A model generated the notes under the pieces. That model did no database searches, had not been told where the DNA came from, and saw only the letters and a program-made list of their open reading frames with translations. 64,000 nucleotides of DNA from Devosia sp. (GTDB lineage: Bacteria; Pseudomonadota; Alphaproteobacteria; Rhizobiales; Devosiaceae). The DNA lies in the NCBI GenBank assembly GCA_026126125.1, contig JAHCJW010000001.1:88251-152250 (forward strand). Reading direction: 5' to 3'. This document shows, piece by piece, positions 26,775 to 34,664 of this stretch. Each line of letters begins with the position of its first letter. Position 1 is the stretch's first letter. Position numbers and translations under genes: made by a program.

Positions 26775-26811
26775 TGACAGGGTGTCAAGTCAGAAGTAAC
26801 CATGTGGTGAG
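26775..26811 (-). promoter_or_regulatory. Possible promoter and weak operator upstream of the TetR gene
   Basis: On the minus strand TTGACA (26788-26783) is a consensus -35 element. The dyad TGACA-GGG-TGTCA covers 26775-26787. GTAACCATGTGGTGAG at 26796-26811 matches 11 of 16 bases of the operator at 18672-18687. Together they could form an autoregulated TetR promoter. The -10 element is not obvious. The rest of 26537-27010 holds only the tctA remnant and no other gene I can support. Confidence 0.35.
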
Positions 26812-26935
26812 CATGGACGGCTCCCCCGATGGCGGACAAACCCCGATTGCTGCCGCGGCTTTCGCCGAGAATCTTTCCCTGTTGCGGCGCGATAGGTGTG
26901 GCTTCGGGCCTGTCCCAAATCTCTTTTCCGCCCGC

Positions 26936-26981
26936 TTGACGGGGTCGATTGGATATGTGTAGTAAGTAACCAATCAGTTAC
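26936..26981 (+). promoter_or_regulatory. Promoter and TetR-type operator of the sugar catabolic operon
   Basis: TTGACG (26936-26941) is the -35 element, with TAGTAA 18 bases later as a weak -10. GTAACCAATCAGTTAC (26966-26981) is a perfect GTAAC-N6-GTTAC dyad placed over the likely start of transcription. It starts 30 bases after the -35, as in the ABC-operon promoter (29 bases). The first ATG is 30 bases downstream. Confidence 0.7.
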
Positions 26982-27010
26982 AATGTTGCGCGGCCCTGGG
27001 AGGATTGAAA

Positions 27011-28162
27011 ATGGCGGAACAACGGATTGGCATCATCATGCACGGTGTCACCGGCCGCATGGGGTATAATCAGCACCTGGTGCGCTCGATCCTGGCCATT
27101 CGCGATCAGGGGGGCATTGCCCTGGCCAATGGCGACCGGCTGGTGGTCGATCCGATCATCGTCGGCCGCGACCGCGACAAGATCGAGCGGCTGGCCAAAA
27201 GGCATAATATCGCGCGCTGGGGCACCGATCTCGACGTCGCTCTCGCCAATCCCGATGACGCGATCTTTTTCGATGCCGGCACGACGCTGATGCGCGCCGG
27301 CCTGCTGGAAAAGGCCCTGGCCGCCGGCAAGCATGTCTATTGCGAAAAGCCGACCTCCGACGATCTCGAGATCGCGGTAAACCTGGCGAAAACCGCTCGC
27401 GCCTCCGGCCTCAAGCACGGCGTGGTGCAGGACAAGCTGTTCCTGCCGGGCCTGTTGAAGCTCAAAATGCTGCGCGACAGCGGCTTTTTCGGCGACATCC
27501 TCTCGGTGCGCGGCGAATTCGGCTATTGGGTATTCGAGGGCGACTGGCAGAAAGCGCAGCGCCCGAGCTGGAACTATCGCAAGGGCGATGGCGGCGGCAT
27601 CATTCTCGATATGCTGTGTCACTGGCGCTATGTGCTCGACAATCTCTTCGGCGAGGTCAAGGCGGTGTCGTGCCTCGGCGCCACCCATATCCCCAGCCGC
27701 GTCGATGAAAACGGCCAGCGCTACACGGCCGATACGGACGATGCCGCCTATGCCACTTTCGAGCTGGAAGGCGGGGTGATCGCCCAGATCAATTCGAGCT
27801 GGACGACCCGCGTCCGCCGCGACGATCTCGTCACCTTCCATGTCGATGGCACGCATGGCTCGGCCGTGGCGGGCCTGCACAAATGCTGGACCCAGCATCG
27901 GGTCAACACGCCCAAGCCGGTGTGGAACCCCGACCAGCCGCAGACCATGAATTTCTTCAATGACTGGGAAGAGGTGCCGGACAATTGGCCGGCCGATAAC
28001 GGCTTCAAGGTGCAGTGGGAAATGTTCCTGCGCCATGTGGCCGAAGATGCCGCCTGGCCTTATGGCCTCGAAGCGGGCGCCAAGGGCGTGCAATTGGCCG
28101 AACTGGGTCTCAAGAGCTGGGCCGAGCGCCGCTGGCTCGACGTGCCGAAGCTCGAATTTTGA
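27011..28162 (+). CDS. Gfo/Idh/MocA-family oxidoreductase (catabolic operon)
   Basis: A 383-residue dehydrogenase. The nucleotide fold starts RIGIIMHGVTGRMGYNQHLV, with an unusual GVTGRMG loop. The catalytic region is HVYCEKPTSDDLEIAV near residue 110. GDGGGIILDMLCHWRYVLDN near 193-212 has the conserved His/Asp area. The ATG has GGGAGG seven bases upstream; a TTG two codons earlier is less likely. It heads a three-gene operon (dehydrogenase, DUF993 protein, isomerase/epimerase) under the best TetR-type dyad in the region. It probably oxidises the imported sugar before an aldol or elimination step. Confidence 0.92.
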   Translation: MAEQRIGIIMHGVTGRMGYNQHLVRSILAIRDQGGIALANGDRLVVDPIIVGRDRDKIERLAKRHNIARWGTDLDVALANPDDAIFFDAGTTLMRAGLLEKALAAGKHVYCEKPTSDDLEIAVNLAKTARASGLKHGVVQDKLFLPGLLKLKMLRDSGFFGDILSVRGEFGYWVFEGDWQKAQRPSWNYRKGDGGGIILDMLCHWRYVLDNLFGEVKAVSCLGATHIPSRVDENGQRYTADTDDAAYATFELEGGVIAQINSSWTTRVRRDDLVTFHVDGTHGSAVAGLHKCWTQHRVNTPKPVWNPDQPQTMNFFNDWEEVPDNWPADNGFKVQWEMFLRHVAEDAAWPYGLEAGAKGVQLAELGLKSWAERRWLDVPKLEF

Positions 28163-28168
28163 TCAAAA

Positions 28169-28270
28169 GTCCCCCTCTCCCAAGAGGAGAGGGGGACACC
28201 GCGTTTTGAGGCGCTCGATGCTCCCTTCTCCTCGCGTGGGAGAAGGTGGCGCACAGCGCCGGATGAGGGG
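28169..28270. repeat. Triple-hairpin extragenic repeat inside the catabolic operon
   Basis: Three inverted pairs follow each other: GTCCCCCTCTCC with GGAGAGGGGGAC (12-base perfect stem, loop CAAGA), CCTTCTCC with GGAGAAGG, and GGCGC with GCGCC. The last run, GGATGAGGGG, supplies GAGGGG nine bases before the DUF993 ATG and so may act as its ribosome site. REP-like sequences of this kind are common in alpha- and gammaproteobacteria. It may lower or stabilise expression between the operon's first two genes. Confidence 0.75.
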
Positions 28271-28279
28271 TGCCCTTAA

Positions 28280-29449
28280 ATGCCGACCATCAACCTGCCC
28301 AATCCCGACCGCTCCATCAGCCCCTATACGCTGACCGGCGATCCCATTCCCTTCGTCAAGTTCAAGTCGACGGATTTTCCGCGCATCGCCTTTGCCGCCG
28401 CCCATGTCGTGGCCGATCCGCTGGCGGACAATGATCCCTGGCTCACCCCGGCCATCGACTGGGACAAGACCCTGGCCTTCCGGCACCGGCTGTGGGATCT
28501 GGGTCTCGGCGTCGCCGAAGCCATGGATACCGCCCAGCGCGGCATGGGGCTCACCTGGGAGGACGCCAAGGAACTGATCCGCCGCGCCCAGGTTGAAGCG
28601 CGCACGCGCGACGACAGCCTTATCGCCTATGGCGCCGGCACCGACCATCTCGCCCCCGGGCCCGAGGTGACGATCGACCAGATCATCGCCGCCTATGAGG
28701 AGCAGGTCGGCTTCGTCGAGGGCCAGGGCGGCCGCGTCATCCTCATGGCCAGCCGCGCCCTGGCCGCCGCCGCCAAAAGCCCGGACGACTATGCCCGCGT
28801 CTATGGCCGTATCCTCTCGCAGGTGCGGCAACCGGTCATCCTGCACTGGCTGGGTGAAATGTTCGATCCGGCCCTGCAAGGCTATTGGGGCAATATCGAC
28901 CACGACGTGGCCATGGATGTGTGCCTCGACGTCATCGCCGCCAATGCCGACAAGGTGGATGGCATCAAGATTTCCCTGCTCTCGGCGGAAAAGGAAATCG
29001 CCATGCGCCGCCGCCTGCCGGAATCGGTGAAAATGTATACCGGAGACGACTTCAACTATGCCGAGTTGATCGCCGGCGACGACAAGGGCTATTCGCACGC
29101 GCTGCTGGGTATTTTCGACGCCATCGCTCCGGCGGCCTCGGCCGGTCTGGCTGCGCTCGGGCGCGGCAATAGCAACGCATTCTTTGACCTGCTCGAGCCC
29201 ACCGTGCCGCTGAGCCGGCACATCTTTGCCGCCCCGACGCGCTTCTACAAGACCGGCGTGGTCTTCCTCGCCTATCTCAACGGGTTGCAGGATCATTTCG
29301 CCATGATTGGCGGCCAGCAATCGACCCGCTCGCTCCAGCATTTGAGCGAACTCTTCCGCCTCGCCGACAAGGCGCGCGTGCTGGCCGATCCGGATCTGGC
29401 GACGCAAAGGATGCAGGCGGTTCTGGCCGTGCATGGAGTATGGGCATGA
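28280..29449 (+). CDS. DUF993 protein (dihydrodipicolinate-synthase-like aldolase fold)
   Basis: A 389-residue DUF993 protein, a TIM-barrel family distantly related to DapA/N-acetylneuraminate lyase aldolases. Seen in the sequence: PFVKFKSTDFPRIAFAAAHV at residues 25-44, LIAYGAGTDHLAPG near 115, VILHWLGEMFDPAL near 195, VDGIKISLLSAEKEIAMRR near 230 with a lysine in the position expected for the Schiff base (GIKIS), and MYTGDDFNY. It likely cleaves or rearranges a keto-sugar acid. The stop overlaps the next gene by four bases. No reaction has been assigned to this family that I can state with certainty. Confidence 0.85.
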   Translation: MPTINLPNPDRSISPYTLTGDPIPFVKFKSTDFPRIAFAAAHVVADPLADNDPWLTPAIDWDKTLAFRHRLWDLGLGVAEAMDTAQRGMGLTWEDAKELIRRAQVEARTRDDSLIAYGAGTDHLAPGPEVTIDQIIAAYEEQVGFVEGQGGRVILMASRALAAAAKSPDDYARVYGRILSQVRQPVILHWLGEMFDPALQGYWGNIDHDVAMDVCLDVIAANADKVDGIKISLLSAEKEIAMRRRLPESVKMYTGDDFNYAELIAGDDKGYSHALLGIFDAIAPAASAGLAALGRGNSNAFFDLLEPTVPLSRHIFAAPTRFYKTGVVFLAYLNGLQDHFAMIGGQQSTRSLQHLSELFRLADKARVLADPDLATQRMQAVLAVHGVWA

Positions 29450-30270
29450 CGGCGCGCGGTATCTCGCTCAATCTCGCCACTACCCGCCAGCAATGGGGCT
29501 TTGCCGAAGCGGTCGATGGGTGCCTGCGCGCCGGCATCACCGCCATTTCGCCCTGGCGCGACCAGATTGCCGCCATCGGGCTCGATGAGGCGGCGCGCAT
29601 TGTGCGCGCGAATGGATTGCAGGTCACCGGCGTCTGTCGCGGCGGCATGTTTCCGGCCGACAGCGCCGAAGGCCGGCAAAAGGCCATCGACGACAATCTG
29701 CGCGCCATCGACGAGGCCGCCGCGCTCAAGGCCGATTGCCTGGTGCTGGTGGTGGGCGGCCTGCCGGGCGGCTCGAAGGATATCGTCGGCGCCCGCCATA
29801 TGGTGAGCGAGGGGATTGCCGCCATGCTGCCGCATGCGCGGGCCTCGGGCGTCAAAATCGCCATCGAGCCGCTGCATCCGATGTATGCCGCCGACCGCGC
29901 CTGCGTGAACACCATCGATCAGGCGCTCGACATCTGTGAAATGCTGGGTGAAACGGTCGGCGTCGCCATCGACGTCTATCACGTCTGGTGGGACCCCAAT
30001 CTGGCCGGGGCCATCGCCCGCGCCGGCCGGATGAAGCGCATCTTCGCCCACCATATCTGCGACTGGCTGGTGCCGACCAGGGACATGCTGCTCGATCGCG
30101 GCATGATGGGCGATGGGGTGATCGACCTGCCCGGCATTCGCAGACAAATCGAGGACGCCGGCTTTTTCGGCCCGCAGGAGGTCGAGATCTTTTCGCAGGA
30201 CAATTGGTGGAAGCGGCCCGGCGACGAGGTGCTCGCCACCATCAAGGAGCGGGTGGCAACCGTCTGCTGA
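29446..30270 (+). CDS. Sugar phosphate isomerase/epimerase family protein
   Basis: A 274-residue AP-endonuclease-2-like TIM barrel, the xylose-isomerase-type fold. Metal-binding motifs are visible: VKIAIEPLHPMYAADRACVN near residue 140-160 (Glu, His), VGVAIDVYHVWWDPNL near 172 (Asp, His), IFAHHICDWLVPTRDM near 202 (His), and PQEVEIFSQDNWW near 243 (Glu). It begins on an ATGA overlap with GGAG seven bases ahead. Relatives isomerise sugars or carry out eliminations and hydrations of 3-keto-sugars next to Gfo/Idh/MocA dehydrogenases. It is the last gene of the operon and is followed by a strong terminator. Confidence 0.9.
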   Translation: MTARGISLNLATTRQQWGFAEAVDGCLRAGITAISPWRDQIAAIGLDEAARIVRANGLQVTGVCRGGMFPADSAEGRQKAIDDNLRAIDEAAALKADCLVLVVGGLPGGSKDIVGARHMVSEGIAAMLPHARASGVKIAIEPLHPMYAADRACVNTIDQALDICEMLGETVGVAIDVYHVWWDPNLAGAIARAGRMKRIFAHHICDWLVPTRDMLLDRGMMGDGVIDLPGIRRQIEDAGFFGPQEVEIFSQDNWWKRPGDEVLATIKERVATVC

Positions 30271-30271
30271 C

Positions 30272-30304
30272 AAAAAAGCCCCGGACCGGCGTCCGGGGCT
30301 TTTT
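30272..30304. terminator. Bidirectional rho-independent terminator
   Basis: AGCCCCGGAC and GTCCGGGGCT form a ten-base stem with loop CGGC, flanked by AAAAAA on the left and TTTTT on the right. It therefore serves both the catabolic operon (+) and the converging DUF2147 gene (-), whose stop is 13 bases further on. Confidence 0.93.
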
Positions 30305-30316
30305 GCGCCGTCCCGC

Positions 30317-30703
30317 TTACGAGATGCGCTCATAGGTCAGGGTCTGGCACAAAATGCCGCCACGACAGCCGGTAATGGTGATGGTGTCGGGATCGACCTG
30401 CTTGACGATGGCCTTGGCCGAGCCGCCGCTCATGGCAATCTGGCCTTCCCAATGCGAGGGGGCCACCTGTTCGGCCGTTACCACCTGGTGATCGACGAAA
30501 GCGAGATTTTCCTCGGTGCGGGAATTGCCCTGCACGTCGTTGAGCACACCACACAGCTGGGTGCCGTCCCCGCAGGTGGAAAAGGTGAAGGTGGTGCCCC
30601 ATTGGTCCTGCCAGACCCCGTCCGGGCCATTGGCCGACTGCGCCAATACCGGCGCTGCCAGGAAAGCAAGAGCGATGGAGGCAGCCGCAACTGTCTTGAA
30701 CAT
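30317..30703 (-). CDS. Secreted DUF2147-like protein
   Basis: A 128-residue exported protein. Signal peptide MFKTVAAASIALAFLAAPVL ends near AQS. The mature part, GVWQDQWGTTFTFSTCGDGT and LCGVLNDVQGNS, is a small beta-rich domain of the DUF2147 type (G-x-W-x-D-x-x-G-x-x-F/I-x-I-x-x-C-G-x-x-L-C-G). Four cysteines remain after cleavage, enough for two disulfides. Function is unknown. It stands alone on the minus strand. Confidence 0.8.
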   Translation of the reverse strand: MFKTVAAASIALAFLAAPVLAQSANGPDGVWQDQWGTTFTFSTCGDGTQLCGVLNDVQGNSRTEENLAFVDHQVVTAEQVAPSHWEGQIAMSGGSAKAIVKQVDPDTITITGCRGGILCQTLTYERIS

Positions 30704-30732
30704 GATGCTTCTCCAAAAAAGAATTTAAGGGC

Positions 30733-30748
30733 GCGCAACGCGTTGCGC
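30733..30748. other. 16-base perfect palindrome GCGCAACGCGTTGCGC
   Basis: A perfect 16-base dyad 30 bases upstream of the DUF2147 start, in the 215-base gap before the RNA methyltransferase stop. Its position in the promoter region suggests an operator, but the binding protein is unknown. It lacks the N4 spacer of Crp/Fnr sites. Confidence 0.4.
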
Positions 30749-30918
30749 AGCGCAATCGGTGCGGTTGTGGAGGAGAAACGTGGCGAGGATGGGGAAGGTT
30801 TCCCGCCTGCGACAAATGTGACCAAGCGCGGGTGAGCCCCGAAAAACACCATGGCGACAATCGGGCGGAGGTAAATTATGTCCCGATCGGGGCGCCCACA
30901 GGGCTATGGCGCGAGGGT

Positions 30919-32112
30919 TCAGCGCGAAAACGTCGCCGCGATTTCGATATGGGACGAAAAGACGAACTGGTCGATTGCCACGAGATCGCTCAGCGCAAAT
31001 CCGGCCGCGACCAGCAGGGCCGCGTCGCGGGCGAAGCTGCGGGCGTCGCAGGCCACCATCACCACTTTCTTCACTTTCGAAAGCGCGATTTCCTTCACCT
31101 GCGCTTCGGCGCCGGCCCGGGGCGGGTCGAGCACCACCGTGTCGAAATCGAGCTCGAACCGGGTCAGCGGATCGCGGAACAGATCGCGGGCCTTGGCGGT
31201 GATGGTCTTGAGGCCCTTGGCGTGGCGGGCGCCCTTGTCCAGCGCCAGAATGGCCGGGCGGTCGCTGTCGGCGGCATAGACCGGCGCGGTTTCGGCCAGC
31301 CGCAGCGCGAAGGGGCCGAGGCCGCAGAACAGATCGGCGACCGCTTTCGACTTGCCCACGGCGCCGATCACATAATCGGCCAGCGCGGCTTCGGCCGCCG
31401 CCGTCGCCTGCAGGAAACTGCCGATGGGCAGGTCGACCTGCGCCCGGCCCATGGCGATATTGGGCACCTGGCGCTGAAACGCCATTTCGCCGTTCAGCGC
31501 CAGTCGCGCCAGGGGCAGTTGTGCGGCGAGTGCCACCAGTTGTTCCGCCCGGAGGCCCTTGCGCTTGCTTTTGATGCCGACATCGATTCCGGCGTCGCTG
31601 GCGGTAAAGCTGACGTCGCATTCGCCGATTTCGGCGCCGATGGCGCGCGCCATGTCCGGGGCCCGGCCCAGCGCCGGCACCAGGATGGGGCAGGCGTCGA
31701 GATCGAGCAGGTCATGGCTTTTGATCCGCATATAGCCGGCGGCGTCCCGGCGCGCATGCAGCGTCGCCCGTCGCCGCCCGATGCCCCCCGCATCGACGAA
31801 GCGCGCGACCCGAGCGTCGATACCGGCGTGGCGCAGCGGGGTTTCGACCAGCCCGGTCTTGAAATCCACATAAGCAGCGCGCCCCAGATGCTGCAGCTGG
31901 CAGCCGCCGCAATTGTCGAAATGCGGACAAAACGGCGTTTCGCGGTCGGGCGAGGGCGTCAGAACCTCGACCAGCGTGCCCCGCTCGCCCTCATGGGTGA
32001 TGCGCACCGTTTCGCCGGGCAGCGCGAAAGGCACGAAGACGCGGGTGTCTCCGACAAGGGCGACGCCCTCGCCCTTGTGGCCGAGATGGGAAATCGTGGT
32101 GGTGAGGGTCAT
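30919..32112 (-). CDS. 23S rRNA/tRNA (uracil-C5) methyltransferase, RlmD/TrmA family
   Basis: A 397-residue class I SAM-dependent RNA methyltransferase. The N-terminus has a TRAM-like domain (GEGVALVGDTRVFVPFALPG). Cysteines CPHFDNCGGCQ near residue 62 plus LDACPILVP near 138 could bind the 4Fe-4S cluster seen in RlmD. The SAM site is VADLFCGLGPFALRLAE near 255, and the catalytic part includes VVLDPPRAG and VACDARSFARD, where the cysteine forms the covalent uracil adduct. Which uridine it modifies (23S U1939, U747 or a tRNA site) cannot be told from sequence. Confidence 0.9.
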   Translation of the reverse strand: MTLTTTISHLGHKGEGVALVGDTRVFVPFALPGETVRITHEGERGTLVEVLTPSPDRETPFCPHFDNCGGCQLQHLGRAAYVDFKTGLVETPLRHAGIDARVARFVDAGGIGRRRATLHARRDAAGYMRIKSHDLLDLDACPILVPALGRAPDMARAIGAEIGECDVSFTASDAGIDVGIKSKRKGLRAEQLVALAAQLPLARLALNGEMAFQRQVPNIAMGRAQVDLPIGSFLQATAAAEAALADYVIGAVGKSKAVADLFCGLGPFALRLAETAPVYAADSDRPAILALDKGARHAKGLKTITAKARDLFRDPLTRFELDFDTVVLDPPRAGAEAQVKEIALSKVKKVVMVACDARSFARDAALLVAAGFALSDLVAIDQFVFSSHIEIAATFSR

Positions 32113-32182
32113 GGCGATCCGGGGCTTGCTGTCCCGGACCTATTCCATTGCCGGCAAAAGTGCAAAGCGCTTTTGCCCGGCC

Positions 32183-33169
32183 TCAGATGACGACGCCGTC
32201 ATGGTCGGGGCGGTCGAACTGCCCGTGCTTGCGGAAGCGCCACATATAGCTGGGCAGGATCGTGTCCATCGAGGTCGGGGTGATGCCGAAGGCGGCAAGG
32301 GTGCGCTTGTCCTTGATCGCCTCATCGGACACCACATTGTCCTGGCCCAGAAGCTCGACCTGGTCGGCGGTGATCAGGGGCTTGAAGGGCAGAATGGCGA
32401 AAGGCAGGGCAAAGAGCTTGGCGATGCCGGCCGGCAAGGGCAGCAGCGGCCGCTTGCGCGCCGCTTCGCGCAGGATGCGCTCGAGCAGCGCCTTGTGCGT
32501 TTCGACATCGGGGCCGCCCAGCTCGTAGATGCGGCCGGTCTTGACCTCGCCATCGGCCGCCTTGGCGATGGCCTCGGCGACATCGCCGACATAGACCGGC
32601 TGGAAGCGCGATTGCCCGCCGATTAGCGGCATTATCGGGAAAAGACGCGCCAGCGTGCCCATCAGGTTGAAATAGCCATCGCCCTGGCCGAACATCAGCG
32701 AGGGGCGCAGGATCACCGCCTGCGGATAGGCTTCGAGCACGGCGGCTTCGCCTTCGAGCTTGCTCCTGGCGTAGTTGCTGACCCCGGCGGCCGTGTCGAC
32801 GCCGAGCGCCGAGACATGCACCAGCGCCTTGGCCCCGGCCGCCTGGGCGGCGCGGGCGACATTGGCGGCGCCTTCGCTGTTGACGGCATCAAAGCTCTGC
32901 TTGGCCTTTTCAAAGCCGACACCGACGAGGTTGATGACGATATCGGCGCCGGCCACCGCCCGCGCGACCGAGGCGGGATTGCGCAGATTGGCCTGGATCG
33001 GCACGATCTGGCCGACATTGCCCAGCATCTTGGCGCGGCCGGCCAGGTCGGGACGGCGCACCGCCACCCGCACGCGATAACCGCGCCGGGCCAGCAATTG
33101 CACCAGATGCGTGCCCAAAAATCCCGAACCGCCGAATACGGTGACGAGTTTGGGGGAAAAGCGATCCAT
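32183..33169 (-). CDS. NDUFA9-like atypical short-chain NAD(P)-dependent epimerase
   Basis: A 328-residue extended short-chain dehydrogenase of the complex-I NDUFA9 type. The start MDRFSPKLVTVFGGSGFLGT has the nucleotide-binding GGSGFLG turn. The motif YARSKLEGE near residue 140 retains Tyr and Lys. Downstream, GQSRFQPVYVGDVAEAIAKA near 195 is the family's usual signature. Alphaproteobacterial members are related to the complex I accessory subunit but are encoded away from nuo genes; the actual role is uncertain. An upstream ATG would add 35 Arg/Pro-rich residues, which look untranslated. Confidence 0.88.
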   Translation of the reverse strand: MDRFSPKLVTVFGGSGFLGTHLVQLLARRGYRVRVAVRRPDLAGRAKMLGNVGQIVPIQANLRNPASVARAVAGADIVINLVGVGFEKAKQSFDAVNSEGAANVARAAQAAGAKALVHVSALGVDTAAGVSNYARSKLEGEAAVLEAYPQAVILRPSLMFGQGDGYFNLMGTLARLFPIMPLIGGQSRFQPVYVGDVAEAIAKAADGEVKTGRIYELGGPDVETHKALLERILREAARKRPLLPLPAGIAKLFALPFAILPFKPLITADQVELLGQDNVVSDEAIKDKRTLAAFGITPTSMDTILPSYMWRFRKHGQFDRPDHDGVVI

Positions 33170-33330
33170 GGCAGGGCTCCGGCGGGGCAAGTGAGGCACG
33201 GGTTTCGCTCCGCTTCTAGCGCAGCCGGGCCGCCGCTGTCGAGGGCGAGCGGGCCGAACGGCGTGATCGGGCACCCCCTTGACTCGGTGGATATTTTGTT
33301 CTGTTTTTGTTCAACAAAGGAGATCAGCTC

Positions 33331-33693
33331 ATGAGTACAGCGCGCGATTACGCCGGACAATGCCATTGCGGCGCCGTCCGTTATACGGTCCATACCGATC
33401 TGTCGGGGCTGGGCGACTGCAATTGTTCGCGCTGCCGGCGGCTGGGCTGGGTGATGCAGTCGGTGCCGGCCAGCGATTTTACCCTGCTTGCGGGCGAAGA
33501 GGCGCTCACCCGCTATGGTTTCAACACTGACAAGATCGACCATCTGTTCTGCCGGGTCTGCGGCATCGAATCCTTTGCCCGCGGCACCGACGGGCAGGGA
33601 AATATGCTTTACATGGTCAATGTGAACTGTCTCGAAGGCGTGCCGCCGATCGATCGCAGCGCGATCAAACACTGGGACGGTGCAAACTTTTAA
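33331..33693 (+). CDS. GFA-family zinc protein (Mss4-like)
   Basis: A 120-residue member of the glutathione-dependent formaldehyde-activating (GFA) family. The zinc ligands are in GQCHCGAVRY, CNCSRCRRLG and LFCRVCGIESFARG, the conserved pattern of two zinc sites. AAGGAG lies eight bases ahead of the chosen ATG. Members bind glutathione adducts, but specific activity is rarely proven. It stands alone just before a tRNA gene. Confidence 0.9.
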   Translation: MSTARDYAGQCHCGAVRYTVHTDLSGLGDCNCSRCRRLGWVMQSVPASDFTLLAGEEALTRYGFNTDKIDHLFCRVCGIESFARGTDGQGNMLYMVNVNCLEGVPPIDRSAIKHWDGANF

Positions 33694-33750
33694 AAACGTT
33701 CACAATGGCGATTGACATTGCCCCATGGGGGCCCTAGTTACACCCCCGTC

Positions 33751-33835
33751 GCCCAGATGGCGGAATTGGTAGACGCGCACGGTTCAGGTCCGTGTGCCGC
33801 AAGGCGTGAAGGTTCGAGTCCTTTTCTGGGCACCA
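33751..33835 (+). tRNA. tRNA-Leu (anticodon CAG)
   Basis: The acceptor stem GCCCAGA pairs with TCTGGGC (33825-33831), followed by discriminator A and an encoded CCA. The anticodon arm CACGG-TTCAGGT-CCGTG gives anticodon CAG, reading CUG. The long variable arm after it and the T arm GGTTCGAGTCC are normal for tRNA-Leu. An 85-base gene with the GG-TAGAC D-arm pattern of leucine tRNAs. Confidence 0.96.
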
Positions 33836-33844
33836 ATTTCCTGC

Positions 33845-33888
33845 AAAAGCCGTGTAACCTCAAAAGGTTGCACGGCTTTTGCTTTTTC
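33845..33888 (+). terminator. Terminator after tRNA-Leu
   Basis: AAAGCCGTGTAACCT pairs with AGGTTGCACGGCTTT across a CAAA loop (one internal mismatch), followed by GCTTTTTC. It starts ten bases after the tRNA CCA. The run of A on the other side may also serve the converging YigZ gene. Confidence 0.85.
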
Positions 33889-33936
33889 GGCCGTCCGTCC
33901 TCGCTCGCTGTTCTGGTCCCGGTTGGCTCTGGCCGT

Positions 33937-34536
33937 TCAAGGCTCATCGAATTTGAGGGTCGAGCGTCCGCTGGTCAGATCGGTGACCATCCTGGCGAGG
34001 GTGTCGGCTGTGGTTTTGGGCAGCGTAATCGCCAGCGTGACGCCCTGGGCATGAAAGAGCGGCGCCGCCAGCTCGACGCCGGCCACGGCGCCGAGGCGGG
34101 ATTGCAGCAAGGTCAATTCGCCGAAGCCGCATTCGAGCCGGGCCGCAACCGTTTCGATCAGCGGCAGGGTTTCGGCGCCGCGCAGGCCGAGCGCGGCGGT
34201 GCCGCCATAGGCGCGGATCAAGCCGCCGCTGCCCAAGAGCGTGCCCCCGAACCAGCGCGAAACGAGGACGGCCACGCGGTCGAGCGCCTGTCCGTCGATG
34301 GCCTGTAGAATCGGCTTGCCGGCCGTGCCGCCCGGTTCGCCATCGTCGCTGAAGCGATAGTTTTGCCCGATTCGCCAGGCCCAGCAATTGTGCCCGGCCG
34401 TGGCGTCGGCATGGCTGGCGATGAAGGCTTTGGCCTCCGCTTCGCTGCCGACCGGCCCGGCATGGGCGAGGAACCGGCTTTTCTTGATTTCCTGTCGGGC
34501 CTCGACCGGGGCGCGCAATGTGCTGAAACGGCTCAT
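33937..34536 (-). CDS. IMPACT/YigZ family protein
   Basis: A 199-residue YigZ/IMPACT protein. The conserved core is KKSRFLAHAGPVGSEAEAKA, then HNCWAWRIG, FSDDGEPGGTAGKPILQAI and VSRWFGGTLLGSGGLIRAYG near residues 90-125. The C-terminal part is a ferredoxin-like DUF1949 domain. In eukaryotes IMPACT tunes translational control; in bacteria the function is unclear. The open frame upstream of the chosen ATG runs over repeat-like sequence and lacks family similarity. ATG at 34554 is an alternative. Confidence 0.88.
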   Translation of the reverse strand: MSRFSTLRAPVEARQEIKKSRFLAHAGPVGSEAEAKAFIASHADATAGHNCWAWRIGQNYRFSDDGEPGGTAGKPILQAIDGQALDRVAVLVSRWFGGTLLGSGGLIRAYGGTAALGLRGAETLPLIETVAARLECGFGELTLLQSRLGAVAGVELAAPLFHAQGVTLAITLPKTTADTLARMVTDLTSGRSTLKFDEP

Positions 34537-34548
34537 GCCGTCCCCATA

Positions 34549-34632
34549 GAGCATGTCTGCCGCAAGGGGGAACCGGTTTTTGGGAAAAAGCCAGGCGGGG
34601 AGCTGATCGGAAAGAAACGCGACGCGGTTGCA
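34549..34632. repeat. Diverged interspersed repeat copy
   Basis: GAGCATGTCTGCCGCAAGGG, then GAACCGGTTTTTGGGAAAAAG and, further right, AAACGCGACGCGGTT. The start is shared with the repeats at 2214, 63921 and the tip of 7987-8089; the middle differs. It lies between two minus-strand genes (YigZ and the polysaccharide phosphotransferase). It may be a related subfamily. Confidence 0.4.
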
Positions 34633-34664
34633 GGCGAGCGGGCCAAAGGGGCAGGCCCGCTGCC

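Noticed and set aside
26579-26839. Short minus-strand frame starting near 26703 with a good ribosome site (GGGAGG then ATG at seven bases)
   Set aside because: It would encode about 40 residues without recognisable features. The neighbouring frame holds the TctA remnant, so this is better read as the relic of a deleted gene start.
33308-33318. TTGTTCAACAA palindrome before the GFA-family gene
   Set aside because: It overlaps the ribosome site, is short, and does not match a known operator. AT-rich runs near starts make such dyads likely by chance.
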